Shown here one piece after another: positions 1 to 8,262 of a stretch of DNA of 64,000 bases; position 1 is the stretch's first letter, and each line of letters opens with the position of its first letter. Below the pieces are notes generated by a model, which was given only the letters and a program-made list of their open reading frames with translations, was not told the DNA's origin and searched no databases. This DNA is from Rhizobium sp. BK650. Its GTDB lineage: Bacteria; Pseudomonadota; Alphaproteobacteria; Rhizobiales; Rhizobiaceae. The DNA lies in contig NZ_JACIBK010000008.1 of assembly GCF_014195325.1 (NCBI RefSeq), positions 124,001 through 188,000 on the forward strand. The letters run 5' to 3'. The position numbers and the translations under genes were made by a program.

Positions 1-910
1 CGCCCAGGCATTTGAAGGTCGCGATCGTCGTGCGCTTGGCATCGAGGAAGGCGTGTACTGCGTTGGCGACGCCGACACCGCCGACGATCAGCGCGGTCAG
101 GCCGACCAGAGTGAGGAATTGGGTGAAGCGGGTAATGTTTTCCGTCAGCGAGGGTGCTGCTCGATCGCTGGTGCGGATCGACCAGCCGGCCAAGGGGAAT
201 TCCTTGGTCGCGCGCGCCTGGATGGCGTTCATCGTGGCGCGGTCTTCGAGCTTGATTTTATAGGCATGTTCGACGAGGCTGCCGGTCTGGATCAGTCCCG
301 ACGCCTGAAGTGCGCGTCGGCTGACGAGCATGCGCGGGGCAAAACCGAAGCCCTCAGAGAGCGCGTCCGGTTCCGTCTTGACCGTGCCTGTGATGCTGAG
401 TTTGACGTTGCCGAGCAGCAGCTCGTCGCCGATCCGCAAGCCCAGCCGCTCCAGCAACAGCGGAGCGACGACGGTGCCGTAAGTGCCGCCCTCTCCTGAT
501 AGCAGAGAGGCAAGCGGATAGTTCGGCTCGGCTTGGAAACTGCCGTAGAGCGGATAGGCATCATCGACAGCCTTGACTTCGACCAGCGCCTGGTCGGAAC
601 CATCGGGTTTGCGGGCCATGGAACGCAGGCCGGTCGAAACGGAGACGCCGCCAAGACCGCGCAGGAAATTCATTTCCTCCGGCGTCGCTTCTCGGTTGTT
701 AAGTTCGAAGCGAACGTCCCCGGCGAGAAGCTCCTGCCCCTGCGAGGCGATCGTATCGGTAATCGACTGCGACACCGAATTGACGGCGGCGATTGCCGCA
801 GTGCCGAGCGCGATGCAGGCAAGAAAGATGTAGAAACCCCTCAGACCCCCACGCAGCTCGCGCAGGGCCAAACGGAAGGCGAGCGAGATGCGCGGGGTTA
901 AGATTATCAT
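1..910 (-). CDS. ABC transporter permease, FtsX/YbbP-like, 3' part missing
   Basis: Only the first 303 codons lie in the window; the gene runs off the left edge. The start ATG overlaps the stop of the upstream ATPase gene in an ATGA, so the two are translationally coupled. A hydrophobic segment at about residues 28-45 is followed by a long extracytoplasmic domain, and the visible end reads TIATFKCLG, the cytoplasmic loop typical of FtsX-type permeases. Together with the ATPase, and divergent from tesA, this matches the ybbA-ybbP/tesA arrangement of enterobacteria. YbbP-like permeases are about 800-850 residues, so roughly a third is seen. The substrate is unknown; lipophilic compound or lipoprotein export is only inferred from the family. 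Confidence 0.85.
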   Translation of the reverse strand, partial: MIILTPRISLAFRLALRELRGGLRGFYIFLACIALGTAAIAAVNSVSQSITDTIASQGQELLAGDVRFELNNREATPEEMNFLRGLGGVSVSTGLRSMARKPDGSDQALVEVKAVDDAYPLYGSFQAEPNYPLASLLSGEGGTYGTVVAPLLLERLGLRIGDELLLGNVKLSITGTVKTEPDALSEGFGFAPRMLVSRRALQASGLIQTGSLVEHAYKIKLEDRATMNAIQARATKEFPLAGWSIRTSDRAAPSLTENITRFTQFLTLVGLTALIVGGVGVANAVHAFLDAKRTTIATFKCLG

Positions 911-1626
911 GCAATCGCCGCCTCGGACGTCGCCTCTGATTGCCGGACGGCGCTATCGTCTTCGATGCGGCCGGAGCGGACGCGAATCTGGCGTGAGCAG
1001 CGATTGGCGAGGCCGACATCGTGGGTCACGAGCAGCAGGGTCATGCCGCGCTCGACCTGTTTGGAAAACAGGAGATCGGCAATCTGCCGGCCGGTATCGG
1101 TGTCGAGATTGCCGGTCGGCTCATCGGCGATCAGCAGGGCAGGCGACGGCGCGAGCGCACGGGCGATTGCGACACGCTGCTGCTCGCCGCCGGAGAGTTG
1201 GCCGGGATAATGATTCAACCGCTCGGCGAGCCCCACCGATGTCAGTTCGCGGCGAGCGATCTCGAAGGGATTGGGAACATTAGCGAGTTCGAGGGGGACG
1301 GCGACATTTTCCAGCGCCGTCATATTGGCTATCAGATGGAAGGACTGGAAGACGATGCCGATGTTGCGGCCACGAAAATCGGCGACCTGATCCTCGTTCA
1401 GCGCATGCAGGGGTGTGTCATCGATGTTGATCTCACCGCTGTCGAGCTTTTCAAGACCCGCAAGCACCATCAGCAGCGTGGATTTGCCGGAGCCCGAAGG
1501 GCCGACGATACCGACGGATTGGCCCGCACTGATCTCAAGATCGATGCCCTTCAGCACATGGACGGAGGCTGCAGCATTACCGAGCGTCAAATCGGCGCGT
1601 TTCAGATCGATGATGGTTTTGGCCAA
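907..1626 (-). CDS. ABC transporter ATP-binding protein, YbbA/LolD-like
   Basis: This 239-residue ATPase powers the FtsX-type permease downstream. Walker A is GPSGSGKS at residues 42-49, the signature LSGGEQQR lies near residue 147, Walker B with DEPTGNLD follows, and the H-loop is in VTHD. The size and the TGNLD sequence are typical of the LolD/MacB/YbbA group of ATPases. The open frame continues upstream into tesA on the other strand; the only reasonable start before the homology begins is the TTG at 1626, preceded by an AGGGCG-like site. It is separated from divergent tesA by 72 bases, so both promoters must lie in or beside that gap. Confidence 0.85.
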   Translation of the reverse strand: MAKTIIDLKRADLTLGNAAASVHVLKGIDLEISAGQSVGIVGPSGSGKSTLLMVLAGLEKLDSGEINIDDTPLHALNEDQVADFRGRNIGIVFQSFHLIANMTALENVAVPLELANVPNPFEIARRELTSVGLAERLNHYPGQLSGGEQQRVAIARALAPSPALLIADEPTGNLDTDTGRQIADLLFSKQVERGMTLLLVTHDVGLANRCSRQIRVRSGRIEDDSAVRQSEATSEAAIA

Positions 1627-1698
1627 CAGAAATCGCCCTATATAGTTCCGTAACCGAATGGCCGCATAACGGCACCTAGCCAATCTAGGGAAAGCATT

Positions 1699-2343
1699 AT
1701 GAGATTTAAAGTTGCCGCCCTTCACTTCGCTGTCATTACCTTGTCCCTGATTTTCTCGACGGTTGCGCAAGCACGCACGATCAATCTGGTCGGTTTCGGG
1801 GACAGCCTCATGGCGGGCTACCAGCTGCAGCCGGGCGACGGCTTTCCCGAAAAGCTGCAGGCGGCCCTTAAGGCCAAAGGGATTGACGTTGCGATCACCA
1901 ATGCCGGCGTCTCAGGCGACACAACCACGGGCGGGCTTGCGCGAATCGACTGGTCGATTCCTGACGGAACCGACGGGGTGATTCTCGAACTCGGCGCCAA
2001 TGATGCGCTTCGCGGCATCCCGCCTGATCAGAGTGAAAAGAATCTCGACCAGATGATAAGCCGGTTAAAAGAGCGCGGCATTGCCGTACTGCTCGCCGGC
2101 ATGATGGCACCCCCGAACATGGGGGCGGACTATGCAGAGCGCTTCAACCCGATTTACCAGAAACTTGCAGAAAAACATGGGGTCGAACTCTATCCATTTT
2201 TCCTCGACGGCGTGGTTCTGGATGCTGGCCTGAAGCTCGACGACGGCATGCATCCCAACGCCAAGGGGGTGGACGTGATGGTGGAAAGGATGGAACCGGC
2301 TGTCACGAAATTCGTTAGAACGATTTCTTCTGTGAAGAAATAG
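1699..2343 (+). CDS. tesA: arylesterase / thioesterase I, SGNH hydrolase
   Basis: A 214-residue periplasmic esterase of the TesA family, hydrolysing acyl-CoA and aryl or lysophospholipid esters. A signal peptide ending in AQA at about residue 25 is followed by the GDSL block with nucleophile Ser near residue 36, the block III Asn in GANDALRG, and the Asp-His pair in DGMHPN near the C terminus. The start ATG has an AGGGAAAG ribosome site eight bases upstream. It is divergent from a YbbA/YbbP-type ABC exporter, the same pairing as in Escherichia coli, which suggests a shared role in lipid or lipoprotein turnover that is not proven. Confidence 0.92.
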   Translation: MRFKVAALHFAVITLSLIFSTVAQARTINLVGFGDSLMAGYQLQPGDGFPEKLQAALKAKGIDVAITNAGVSGDTTTGGLARIDWSIPDGTDGVILELGANDALRGIPPDQSEKNLDQMISRLKERGIAVLLAGMMAPPNMGADYAERFNPIYQKLAEKHGVELYPFFLDGVVLDAGLKLDDGMHPNAKGVDVMVERMEPAVTKFVRTISSVKK

Positions 2344-2410
2344 GGCTTGCGCAGGTTTGTAATGCGTGATTCCGTGTGAGCACCTGCAAAAGATTCGGGG
2401 AGTGCTCGTT

Positions 2411-3004
2411 ATGCCGAGACTATTTACCGCCCTCGAAATTCCGCGCAATGCGGCAATGAGCCTCTCATTGTTGCGCGGTGGTCTTCCCGGAGCACGATGG
2501 ATCGATGTGGAGAATTACCACATCACACTTCGCTTCATCGGCGATGTCGACGGACGTACGGCAGACGAAATCGTCGAGCGTCTCGACCGGATCGATCGAC
2601 CGGAATTCCAGCTCCGGCTTGAAGGCATCGGCTCCTTCGGTTCCAAGAAACCGCATTCGATTTGGGCTGGGGTTTCCCCCTCGCCAGAAATGTATGCCCT
2701 GCAGGGCGAGATCGAGCGGATTTGCCAGCGCATCGGCCTGCCGCCGGATCCGCGCAAGTTCACACCTCATGTCACGCTTGCCCGGCTGAAATATTCTCGC
2801 GTCGACGATGTCGTCCACTATCTCGCCGGTCGCGGCAACTTCCAAACCTCGACCTTCACCGTGCCACGCTTCGTGCTTCTGTCGTCACGCGAATCGGTCG
2901 GCGGCGGACCTTACCTCACCGAGGAGGTTTTTCCGCTCCACGAGCCGCTGACGGTGCCGAGCCACTCGACCAACTTGTTGCAGCCGCTGAAGAGCCTGGC
3001 GTAA
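2411..3004 (+). CDS. thpR: RNA 2',3'-cyclic phosphodiesterase
   Basis: A 197-residue member of the 2H phosphoesterase superfamily, formerly called 2'-5' RNA ligase. The two HxTx motifs that define the family are HITL at residues 37-40 and HVTL near residue 119, set in the usual internal repeat of two lobes. The family hydrolyses 2',3'-cyclic phosphate ends of RNA to 2'-phosphates. The ATG at 2411 was preferred over an in-frame GTG 45 bases upstream, because protein similarity begins at MPRLF and a GGGGAG site precedes it. Its last 94 bases overlap the end of the convergent tyrosine phosphatase gene. Confidence 0.92.
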   Translation: MPRLFTALEIPRNAAMSLSLLRGGLPGARWIDVENYHITLRFIGDVDGRTADEIVERLDRIDRPEFQLRLEGIGSFGSKKPHSIWAGVSPSPEMYALQGEIERICQRIGLPPDPRKFTPHVTLARLKYSRVDDVVHYLAGRGNFQTSTFTVPRFVLLSSRESVGGGPYLTEEVFPLHEPLTVPSHSTNLLQPLKSLA

Positions 3005-3411
3005 ACGAGTTCGAAATCTTCCCGATCGCCATAATAGGGATCGGGAATATCCTCGCCGGTGCCGAGCGCGAAATCGCCGAAGAGATGAATATTGTTTGCG
3101 TGGGGCGATCGCCGGCGCAGTTCGACGATATTCGAGCGGTCCATGGCGAGGATCAGATCGAAGTCGTCAAAATCTTTAGGCAATATCTTCCGGGCGCGCT
3201 GGCCTGTAATGTCGATGCCATGCTCGCTTGCGGTGGCGATCGAGCGTCGGTCGGGCAGTTCTCCCTGATGCCAGCCGCCGAGACCGGCGGAATCAACGCG
3301 AAAGGTATCGCCAAGGCCGGCCTCACCCGCGACGTGCCCGAATATTCCCTCGGCAAGCGGAGAGCGGCAGATATTGCCCATGCAAACAAAGAGGAGGCTG
3401 ATACGTTTCAT
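2911..3411 (-). CDS. low-molecular-weight protein-tyrosine-phosphatase
   Basis: A 166-residue cytosolic phosphatase. The P-loop CMGNICRS (Cys10, Arg16) lies directly after the start, and the general acid Asp is in the DPYYG motif near residue 125, as required for LMW-PTPs. The usual family length is about 155 residues, and the roughly ten extra C-terminal residues lie within thpR on the other strand. The start was set at MKRISLL because the family begins a few residues before the P-loop; the open frame extends upstream into the pterin dehydratase gene without similarity. No tyrosine kinase or capsule gene adjoins it, so its substrate cannot be guessed. Confidence 0.92.
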   Translation of the reverse strand: MKRISLLFVCMGNICRSPLAEGIFGHVAGEAGLGDTFRVDSAGLGGWHQGELPDRRSIATASEHGIDITGQRARKILPKDFDDFDLILAMDRSNIVELRRRSPHANNIHLFGDFALGTGEDIPDPYYGDREDFELVYARLFSGCNKLVEWLGTVSGSWSGKTSSVR

Positions 3412-3445
3412 CTCAGAACCTGGCCAAAGATGAGAGGAAGATGGC

Positions 3446-3751
3446 ATGAAAAGGGAAAAGCTGGAAAGATCGGAGATCAGCCAGTTACTTGGCGAGCTTA
3501 AGGGCTGGACGCTCGATGAGGCGGCGGGCTCCATTTTGAAGACGTTCAAATTCGGGAACTTTGTCGAAGCTTTCGGCTTCATGGCCGAATCGGCGCTTGC
3601 TGCTGAAAAACTCAATCATCATCCGGAATGGTTCAACGTCTATTCCCGCGTCGAGGTGAAGCTCAACACGCATGATGCCGGCGGGCTGACGGAGCTGGAT
3701 TTCAAGCTTGCAACGGCCATGGACAAGGCTGCAGCGCGTCGAGCCGATTGA
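3446..3751 (+). CDS. phhB: pterin-4a-carbinolamine dehydratase
   Basis: A 101-residue protein of the PCD/DCoH family, which dehydrates 4a-hydroxytetrahydropterin to recycle the cofactor of aromatic amino acid hydroxylases. The family motif is complete: NHHPEW with the catalytic histidine pair near residue 62, followed by Y, V and the THDAGGLT segment. The start has a good ribosome site, GAGAGGAAG, five bases upstream. The gene is divergent from the LMW phosphatase with only 34 bases between the starts. No phenylalanine hydroxylase gene is in view, so a broader pterin-handling or molybdopterin-related role remains possible. Confidence 0.93.
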   Translation: MKREKLERSEISQLLGELKGWTLDEAAGSILKTFKFGNFVEAFGFMAESALAAEKLNHHPEWFNVYSRVEVKLNTHDAGGLTELDFKLATAMDKAAARRAD

Positions 3752-3815
3752 ATTGGCCGATTGAAACGGCTTCGGCCGTAACCATATGTTTGCAGCGACC
3801 ACAAGGAATATCGGG

Positions 3816-4208
3816 ATGGACGAGGTCAAGTACGGAGAAATCCTGTTGCCGGGCGACGAGGATACGCAGAACCGTCGCGAAAAGACGGTGCGGCAGAAGT
3901 TTTGGCCGACATTTCGTCGTGCCGTACGTCAAATTCCGTTCTCCCGCGATGTGGTTGCCGGTTTCTATTGCGCCCTTGATCCGCAGACGCCAACCAGAGT
4001 GCGCGGCGTTCTGCTGGCAGCACTTGCCTATTTCGTCATGCCGATCGATATCATCCCCGATATTTTCGCCGTTATCGGCTTTTCGGATGATGTCGCGGTC
4101 CTGTCGGCAGCCTTTGCCATGGTGAGGGGGAATATCCGTCCAAGCCACTACGAGGCGGCCGATCGCGTTCTCGCCGACCGTTTCGAAGACAGCATGAAGA
4201 CGATCTAA
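3816..4208 (+). CDS. DUF1232 (YkvA-family) membrane protein
   Basis: A 130-residue protein with the DUF1232/YkvA domain in its second half: two hydrophobic stretches around the conserved YFVMPIDIIPDIF segment (near residues 73-85), with a GFSDD motif after it. The function of this family is unknown. The ATG at 3816 follows an AAGGAATA ribosome site; another in-frame ATG lies ten codons upstream. It stands alone, 64 bases downstream of the pterin dehydratase gene and facing the ECF sigma factor gene, with a rhizobial-type repeat between their 3' ends. Confidence 0.8.
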   Translation: MDEVKYGEILLPGDEDTQNRREKTVRQKFWPTFRRAVRQIPFSRDVVAGFYCALDPQTPTRVRGVLLAALAYFVMPIDIIPDIFAVIGFSDDVAVLSAAFAMVRGNIRPSHYEAADRVLADRFEDSMKTI

Positions 4209-4298
4209 AGCGCGTCGAGATCTCCAAGATTCGCTCGCTGCGCTTCAGGTCATTGTTTTTGCGTATGCCGTCGTCGCAAAGCCAATGCGTGCGACCTG
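4207..4298. repeat. mosaic palindromic intergenic repeat (copy A)
   Basis: This 92-base spacer consists of two hairpins. The first pairs AAGCGC (4208-4213) with GCGCTT (4240-4245); the second pairs TTTGCG (4258-4263) with CGCAAA (4275-4280). The order of parts resembles the dispersed palindromic repeats found between genes of Rhizobium and Agrobacterium (RIME-like elements), and its first part resembles the repeat at 10041. It lies between two convergent genes, overlapping the end of the DUF1232 gene, where it may also end transcription. The assignment rests on recalled similarity, not on a search. Confidence 0.6.
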
Positions 4299-4300
4299 CT

Positions 4301-4861
4301 TCAGACCTTTTCCCGCTCCAGGAGGTTTCTGAGCTTGCCGAAGGCGAGCCTGATGCGTGATTTCACGGTACCCAGCGGGAGACCGGTCGCGTCGGCGATT
4401 TGCGAATGCGATTGGCCGAGGAAGAAAGCAGCCTGCAGCAGCGCCCGTTGCTCCTCGGGCAATTGGCTCACGGCATCGCGCACCCGCGCGTCGCGGTCAT
4501 CATTGGCAATAATCTCATCGGCGCGCATTTCCTCCTGTGGCTGCAGCGTCGGGTCTTCGCCATCAAGAATACGAACCTTGACGCGACGCTGCAGATCGAT
4601 GCGCCGGTTGCGGGCGATCCGGAAAAGCCAGGTGGAAAGCGAGGAGCGAGCAGGATCATAAAGAGCGGCTTTGTGCCAGAGGACGATCATGATCTCCTGG
4701 ACCAGTTCCTCCGCCTCGCCTGACGTCATCTTCTGATGCATCAGCCATGATTTCAGGCGCGGTGCGAAATAGTCGAACAGAACCGAAAATGCGGCCTCGT
4801 CGCGCCGATCGGCAACGGCCTTTGCGAGGGCAGCGAAATGCTGTCTTTCCTCGGCATCCAT
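4301..4861 (-). CDS. ECF-subfamily RNA polymerase sigma factor
   Basis: A 186-residue sigma factor with region 2 at about residues 25-95 (including EELVQEIMIVLWHKA and RIARNRRID) and region 4 at about 130-182 (LPEEQRALLQAAFF then the helix-turn-helix GLPLGTVKSRIRLA). It resembles the RpoE/ChrR (ECF11-like) sigma factors of alphaproteobacteria, which respond to singlet oxygen or peroxides. Those are normally followed at once by a zinc-binding ChrR-type anti-sigma gene. Here the gene downstream is convergent and unrelated, and upstream is a divergent secreted-protein gene, so any anti-sigma must be encoded elsewhere. A GAGGGG ribosome site precedes the ATG. Confidence 0.9.
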   Translation of the reverse strand: MDAEERQHFAALAKAVADRRDEAAFSVLFDYFAPRLKSWLMHQKMTSGEAEELVQEIMIVLWHKAALYDPARSSLSTWLFRIARNRRIDLQRRVKVRILDGEDPTLQPQEEMRADEIIANDDRDARVRDAVSQLPEEQRALLQAAFFLGQSHSQIADATGLPLGTVKSRIRLAFGKLRNLLEREKV

Positions 4862-5199
4862 ATCCCCTCACGCACTCCCTGCGATGTCGATTTCGTCCCG
4901 AATTTCCACATCTTAATGACGTATAATGAATTTGAGAAAGGTCAAACTCTTGCCTGAATCTTTGTGTCTTAAATTTCACCCGAAGCGATGGCTCAGTCCA
5001 TCGCGACAGGGCGTGCCATCCGCGCTACTGGCGGGTTCGAAAATGACAGTCGGGCGAAAATGAAACAGGCAGAATACAATTCGCGGATATTGTTGACCAT
5101 TTGGTAACCTGAATTAAGTCAAAATAAAGCAGTTCGTGATTATGCGCCGCCCGCAATGATCGCTTCGGGCCTTGAACCGCAAGAACCGGCAGGAATTCC
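4862..5199. other. divergent intergenic region between sigma factor and IalB-like gene
   Basis: This 338-base AT-richer gap must hold promoters for both flanking genes. I see TTGACC-like hexamers facing each way (reading leftwards near 4942-4947 and rightwards at 5093-5098), but neither has a convincing -10 at the proper distance, so no promoter is called. No RNA gene, repeat or credible short coding sequence is evident. Confidence 0.5.
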
Positions 5200-5709
5200 A
5201 TGTTTGTAAAAAGTATCGTATCCGCTCTCGCCTTCACCATTGTTATGGCTGGAGTAGCGGAAGCACAGCAGGCGGCTCCGACCCGCATCCAGCAGTTCCA
5301 GGCATGGGGCGCTTATTCGTACAAGTCCGGCAATTCTACCGTCTGCTACGTGCTGTCGGTGCCAACCACCAAGCAGCCGGCAAGCGTCGACCATGGTGAT
5401 AACTTCTTCATTGTCTCTCAGCGTCCGGGTCAGAACATCTCTTATGAGCCGCAGGCAATGATGGGCTACACGGTGAAGGAAAATTCGAAGATCAACGTTA
5501 CGATCGACAACAAGACTTTCGTGATGTTCACCAAGGACAAGGCGGGCTGGGTCGAGAATGCGGCTCAGGAGCCGGCGCTTGTCGCAGCGATGAAGACCGG
5601 CCATTCGATGACCGTTAGCGCTACCTCGCGCAAGGGCACCGGCACCTCCTACAGCTATTCGCTGTCCGGCATCTCTGCCGCACTGAAGCAGATCGAAAGC
5701 TGCAAGTAA
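5200..5709 (+). CDS. invasion-associated locus B (IalB) family protein
   Basis: A 169-residue exported protein of the IalB family, named after the Bartonella protein linked to erythrocyte invasion but widespread in free-living rhizobia. A signal peptide runs to AEA at about residue 22. The mature part begins with the typical F-x-x-W-G-A-Y opening, includes the VCYVLS cysteine, and ends with a second cysteine two residues from the C terminus, so one disulfide is likely. The final 40 residues follow the family pattern of a serine-rich strand before the last helix. It is monocistronic, ending at a clear terminator. Its molecular function is not established. Confidence 0.88.
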   Translation: MFVKSIVSALAFTIVMAGVAEAQQAAPTRIQQFQAWGAYSYKSGNSTVCYVLSVPTTKQPASVDHGDNFFIVSQRPGQNISYEPQAMMGYTVKENSKINVTIDNKTFVMFTKDKAGWVENAAQEPALVAAMKTGHSMTVSATSRKGTGTSYSYSLSGISAALKQIESCK

Positions 5710-5733
5710 GCTCGACGCTCCCAAGCAACGTTT

Positions 5734-5767
5734 CGAAGGCCGGCCCTGCGCCGGCCTTCGTCATTTC
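5734..5767 (+). terminator. intrinsic terminator after the IalB-like gene
   Basis: A perfect ten-base-pair stem, CGAAGGCCGG at 5734-5743 with CCGGCCTTCG at 5751-5760, encloses a seven-base loop and is followed by a short T-containing tail. It lies 24 bases after the stop codon. Confidence 0.8.
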
Positions 5768-5952
5768 CATCTAAGGTGACGATTCCATGTCTAGTGACGC
5801 GGGACGAAAATGATGCTAAAGCGGCGCGCAACTGCGGAAGATCGCGATCCATCGCTGCTCCGCCATTCATTTTCTGCAATCATGCGTTACCGGCCCCGTA
5901 AGTCCTCCGGCTTTCCGGGATGGTCGCATGTTGAGTTCGGGATTAGAAGAAT

Positions 5953-7188
5953 ATGTCCGTTATGGATGCGATGACCGTTGCCAAAGCCGCTGCGCGGGCG
6001 CCTGTCGGCGTTGAGCTTTCGCCAAAGCCATCGCTGATCGGTTTGACGCGCGAGGAGATGGGCGCGGCGTTGCGTGAAAAGGGTGTGCCGGATAAGCAGA
6101 TCAAGATGCGCGTCTCGCAGCTCTGGAATTGGATCTATGTGCGCGGCGTCTCCGACTTCGATCATATGACGAATGTGGCCAAGGATATGCGCGAGATGCT
6201 GAAGCAGCATTTCACCATTGCCCGGCCGGAAATTGTCGAAGAACAGATTTCCAATGACGGCACGCGAAAGTGGCTCTTGCGTTTTCCGCCGCGCGGCGCT
6301 GGCCGGCCCGTCGAGATCGAGGCGGTCTACATCCCGGAAGAAGGGCGCGGTACGCTCTGCATTTCCAGTCAGGTTGGTTGCACGCTGACCTGCTCCTTCT
6401 GTCACACCGGCACGCAGCGGCTGGTGCGCAATCTGACGGCCGAGGAAATCCTGTCCCAGCTTCTGCTGGCCCGCGACAGGCTGGGCGACTTCCCGGACCG
6501 CGACGTACCTGTCGGTGCCGTTGTGCCTTCCGAAGGCCGCAAGGTCAGCAATATCGTGATGATGGGCATGGGCGAGCCACTCTATAACTTCGATGCCGTC
6601 AAACAGGCTTTGCTGATCGCCACAGACGGTGACGGCTTGTCGCTGTCCAAGCGTCGCGTGACGCTGTCAACCTCGGGCGTTGTGCCCGAGATCCTTCGCA
6701 CCGGCGAGGAAATAGGCGTCATGCTGGCGATCTCGCTGCATGCTGTTCGCGACGACCTGCGCGACATTCTCGTACCGATCAACAAGAAGTATCCGTTGAA
6801 GGAACTGATCGAAGCCTGCCGGAAGTATCCTGGGCTGTCGAACGCGCGGCGCATCACGTTCGAATATGTGATGCTGAAGGATGTCAACGACAGTCTGGAA
6901 GACGCAAAAGGCCTGGTTCAGCTTCTGAAGGGCGTACCGGCGAAGATCAACCTCATTCCTTTCAATCCATGGCCGGGCACGAACTATCAATGTTCAGACT
7001 GGGCACAGATCGAGAAGTTTGCCGATTTCATCAATTCGGCGGGTTATGCTTCGCCGATCCGCACGCCGCGCGGCCGCGATATTCTGGCGGCCTGCGGTCA
7101 GCTGAAGTCGGAATCAGAACGCATGCGCAAGACCGAGCGTCTTGCCTTCGAAGCGATGATGATCGCCAACCACGGTGCAGACGACTGA
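5953..7188 (+). CDS. rlmN: dual-specificity 23S rRNA A2503 / tRNA A37 C2-methyltransferase
   Basis: A 411-residue radical-SAM enzyme that adds a methyl group to C2 of adenine 2503 in 23S rRNA and adenine 37 in some tRNAs. The iron-sulfur cluster cysteines are in CTLTCSFC (near residues 142-149), followed by GMGEPL and the S-adenosylmethionine-binding strands. A C-terminal cysteine in the RDILAACGQ segment (near residue 381) is the methyl-carrying residue of the family. An N-terminal accessory domain fills the first 110 residues. The start is in an AT-rich context with a poor ribosome site; a second in-frame ATG lies three codons downstream. Confidence 0.96.
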   Translation: MSVMDAMTVAKAAARAPVGVELSPKPSLIGLTREEMGAALREKGVPDKQIKMRVSQLWNWIYVRGVSDFDHMTNVAKDMREMLKQHFTIARPEIVEEQISNDGTRKWLLRFPPRGAGRPVEIEAVYIPEEGRGTLCISSQVGCTLTCSFCHTGTQRLVRNLTAEEILSQLLLARDRLGDFPDRDVPVGAVVPSEGRKVSNIVMMGMGEPLYNFDAVKQALLIATDGDGLSLSKRRVTLSTSGVVPEILRTGEEIGVMLAISLHAVRDDLRDILVPINKKYPLKELIEACRKYPGLSNARRITFEYVMLKDVNDSLEDAKGLVQLLKGVPAKINLIPFNPWPGTNYQCSDWAQIEKFADFINSAGYASPIRTPRGRDILAACGQLKSESERMRKTERLAFEAMMIANHGADD

Positions 7189-7280
7189 TCAGCAAGTTTG
7201 ATCGTCGCAACAGTTCTCCGAGATTGATTAACAGGGGCGCTTTTCCTAAAAGTGCCTCCAAAATCATTCAGGAGGACACC

Positions 7281-8234
7281 ATGCGTTCAATTCTTTTGGC
7301 TTTTGCCGCAACTCTGGCCCTGACACTGCCGGCCAAGGCTGCGGAAGTCACGGTCGCCGTAACCGCAATCGTCGAACATCCGGCGCTCGATGCAGCCCGC
7401 AATGGCGTGCGCGATGCGCTGGCCGCTGCCGGCTACAAGGAAGGCGAGAACCTCAAGTTCGTTTTCGAATCCGCGCAGGGCAATCCGGCAACGGCAGCCC
7501 AGATCGCCCGCCAGTTCGCCGGCGACGAACCCAATGTCATCGTGCCGATCTCCACGCCGTCCGCACAAGCCGTCGTTTCCGCGACGCGTGATATTCCTGT
7601 CGTCTTCACCGCCGTGTCCGATCCGCTCGGCGCGCAGCTCGTCAAGAACATGGACAAACCGGGCGGCAACGTGACCGGTCTTTCCGACATGTCGCCGGTT
7701 GGCGAGCATATCGCGCTCATCAAAGAAATCCTGCCGAACGCGAAGACGATCGGTTATCTTTACAATTCCGGTGAAGCCAACTCGGTTTCGCTTCTGGCGG
7801 CGCTGAAGGCCGAGGCCGCGAAGGCCGGCGTCACCATTGTTGAATCGGCTGCAACCAAGTCCGCCGAGGTTCAGGGTGCGGCCCGTGCGCTCGTCGGCCG
7901 TGCCGACGCGATCTATATCCCGACCGACAACACCATCATTTCTGCGCTCGAAGGGGCAGTTGCCGTTGCCGAAGAAAGCAAGCTGCCGCTGTTCACTGCT
8001 GACACGGATTCTGTTTCGCGCGGTTCGATCGCAGCTCTCGGCTTCAACTATTATGATGTCGGCAAGCAGACGGGTGAAATCGTCGTGCGCGTTCTGAAGG
8101 GCGAGAACCCGGGCGATATCGCTGTCAAGACGGCGGCGGGAAGCGACCTCGTCGTCAACAAGGGTGCTGCAGCCAAGATGGGTGTGACGCTGCCGGAGAG
8201 CGTTGTCTCGCGCGCCAATAAGGTCATCGAATAA
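7281..8234 (+). CDS. ABC transporter substrate-binding protein (PF04392/TrpX-like)
   Basis: A 317-residue periplasmic binding protein. A signal peptide runs to AKA at about residue 20, and the rest matches the ABC_sub_bind family: repeated two-lobe fold, the IPVVFTAVSDPLGAQLV segment and PGGNVTGLSD. In Firmicutes, relatives next to similar permease and ATPase genes are called TrpXYZ and are thought to import tryptophan, but the substrate here is uncertain. A GGAGGA ribosome site precedes the ATG by four bases. The open frame continues far upstream within rlmN and was rejected because the signal peptide fixes the start. It is the first gene of a three-gene importer operon. Confidence 0.9.
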   Translation: MRSILLAFAATLALTLPAKAAEVTVAVTAIVEHPALDAARNGVRDALAAAGYKEGENLKFVFESAQGNPATAAQIARQFAGDEPNVIVPISTPSAQAVVSATRDIPVVFTAVSDPLGAQLVKNMDKPGGNVTGLSDMSPVGEHIALIKEILPNAKTIGYLYNSGEANSVSLLAALKAEAAKAGVTIVESAATKSAEVQGAARALVGRADAIYIPTDNTIISALEGAVAVAEESKLPLFTADTDSVSRGSIAALGFNYYDVGKQTGEIVVRVLKGENPGDIAVKTAAGSDLVVNKGAAAKMGVTLPESVVSRANKVIE

Positions 8235-8262
8235 TCCGCTGACCCATAACTTACTCACATTC

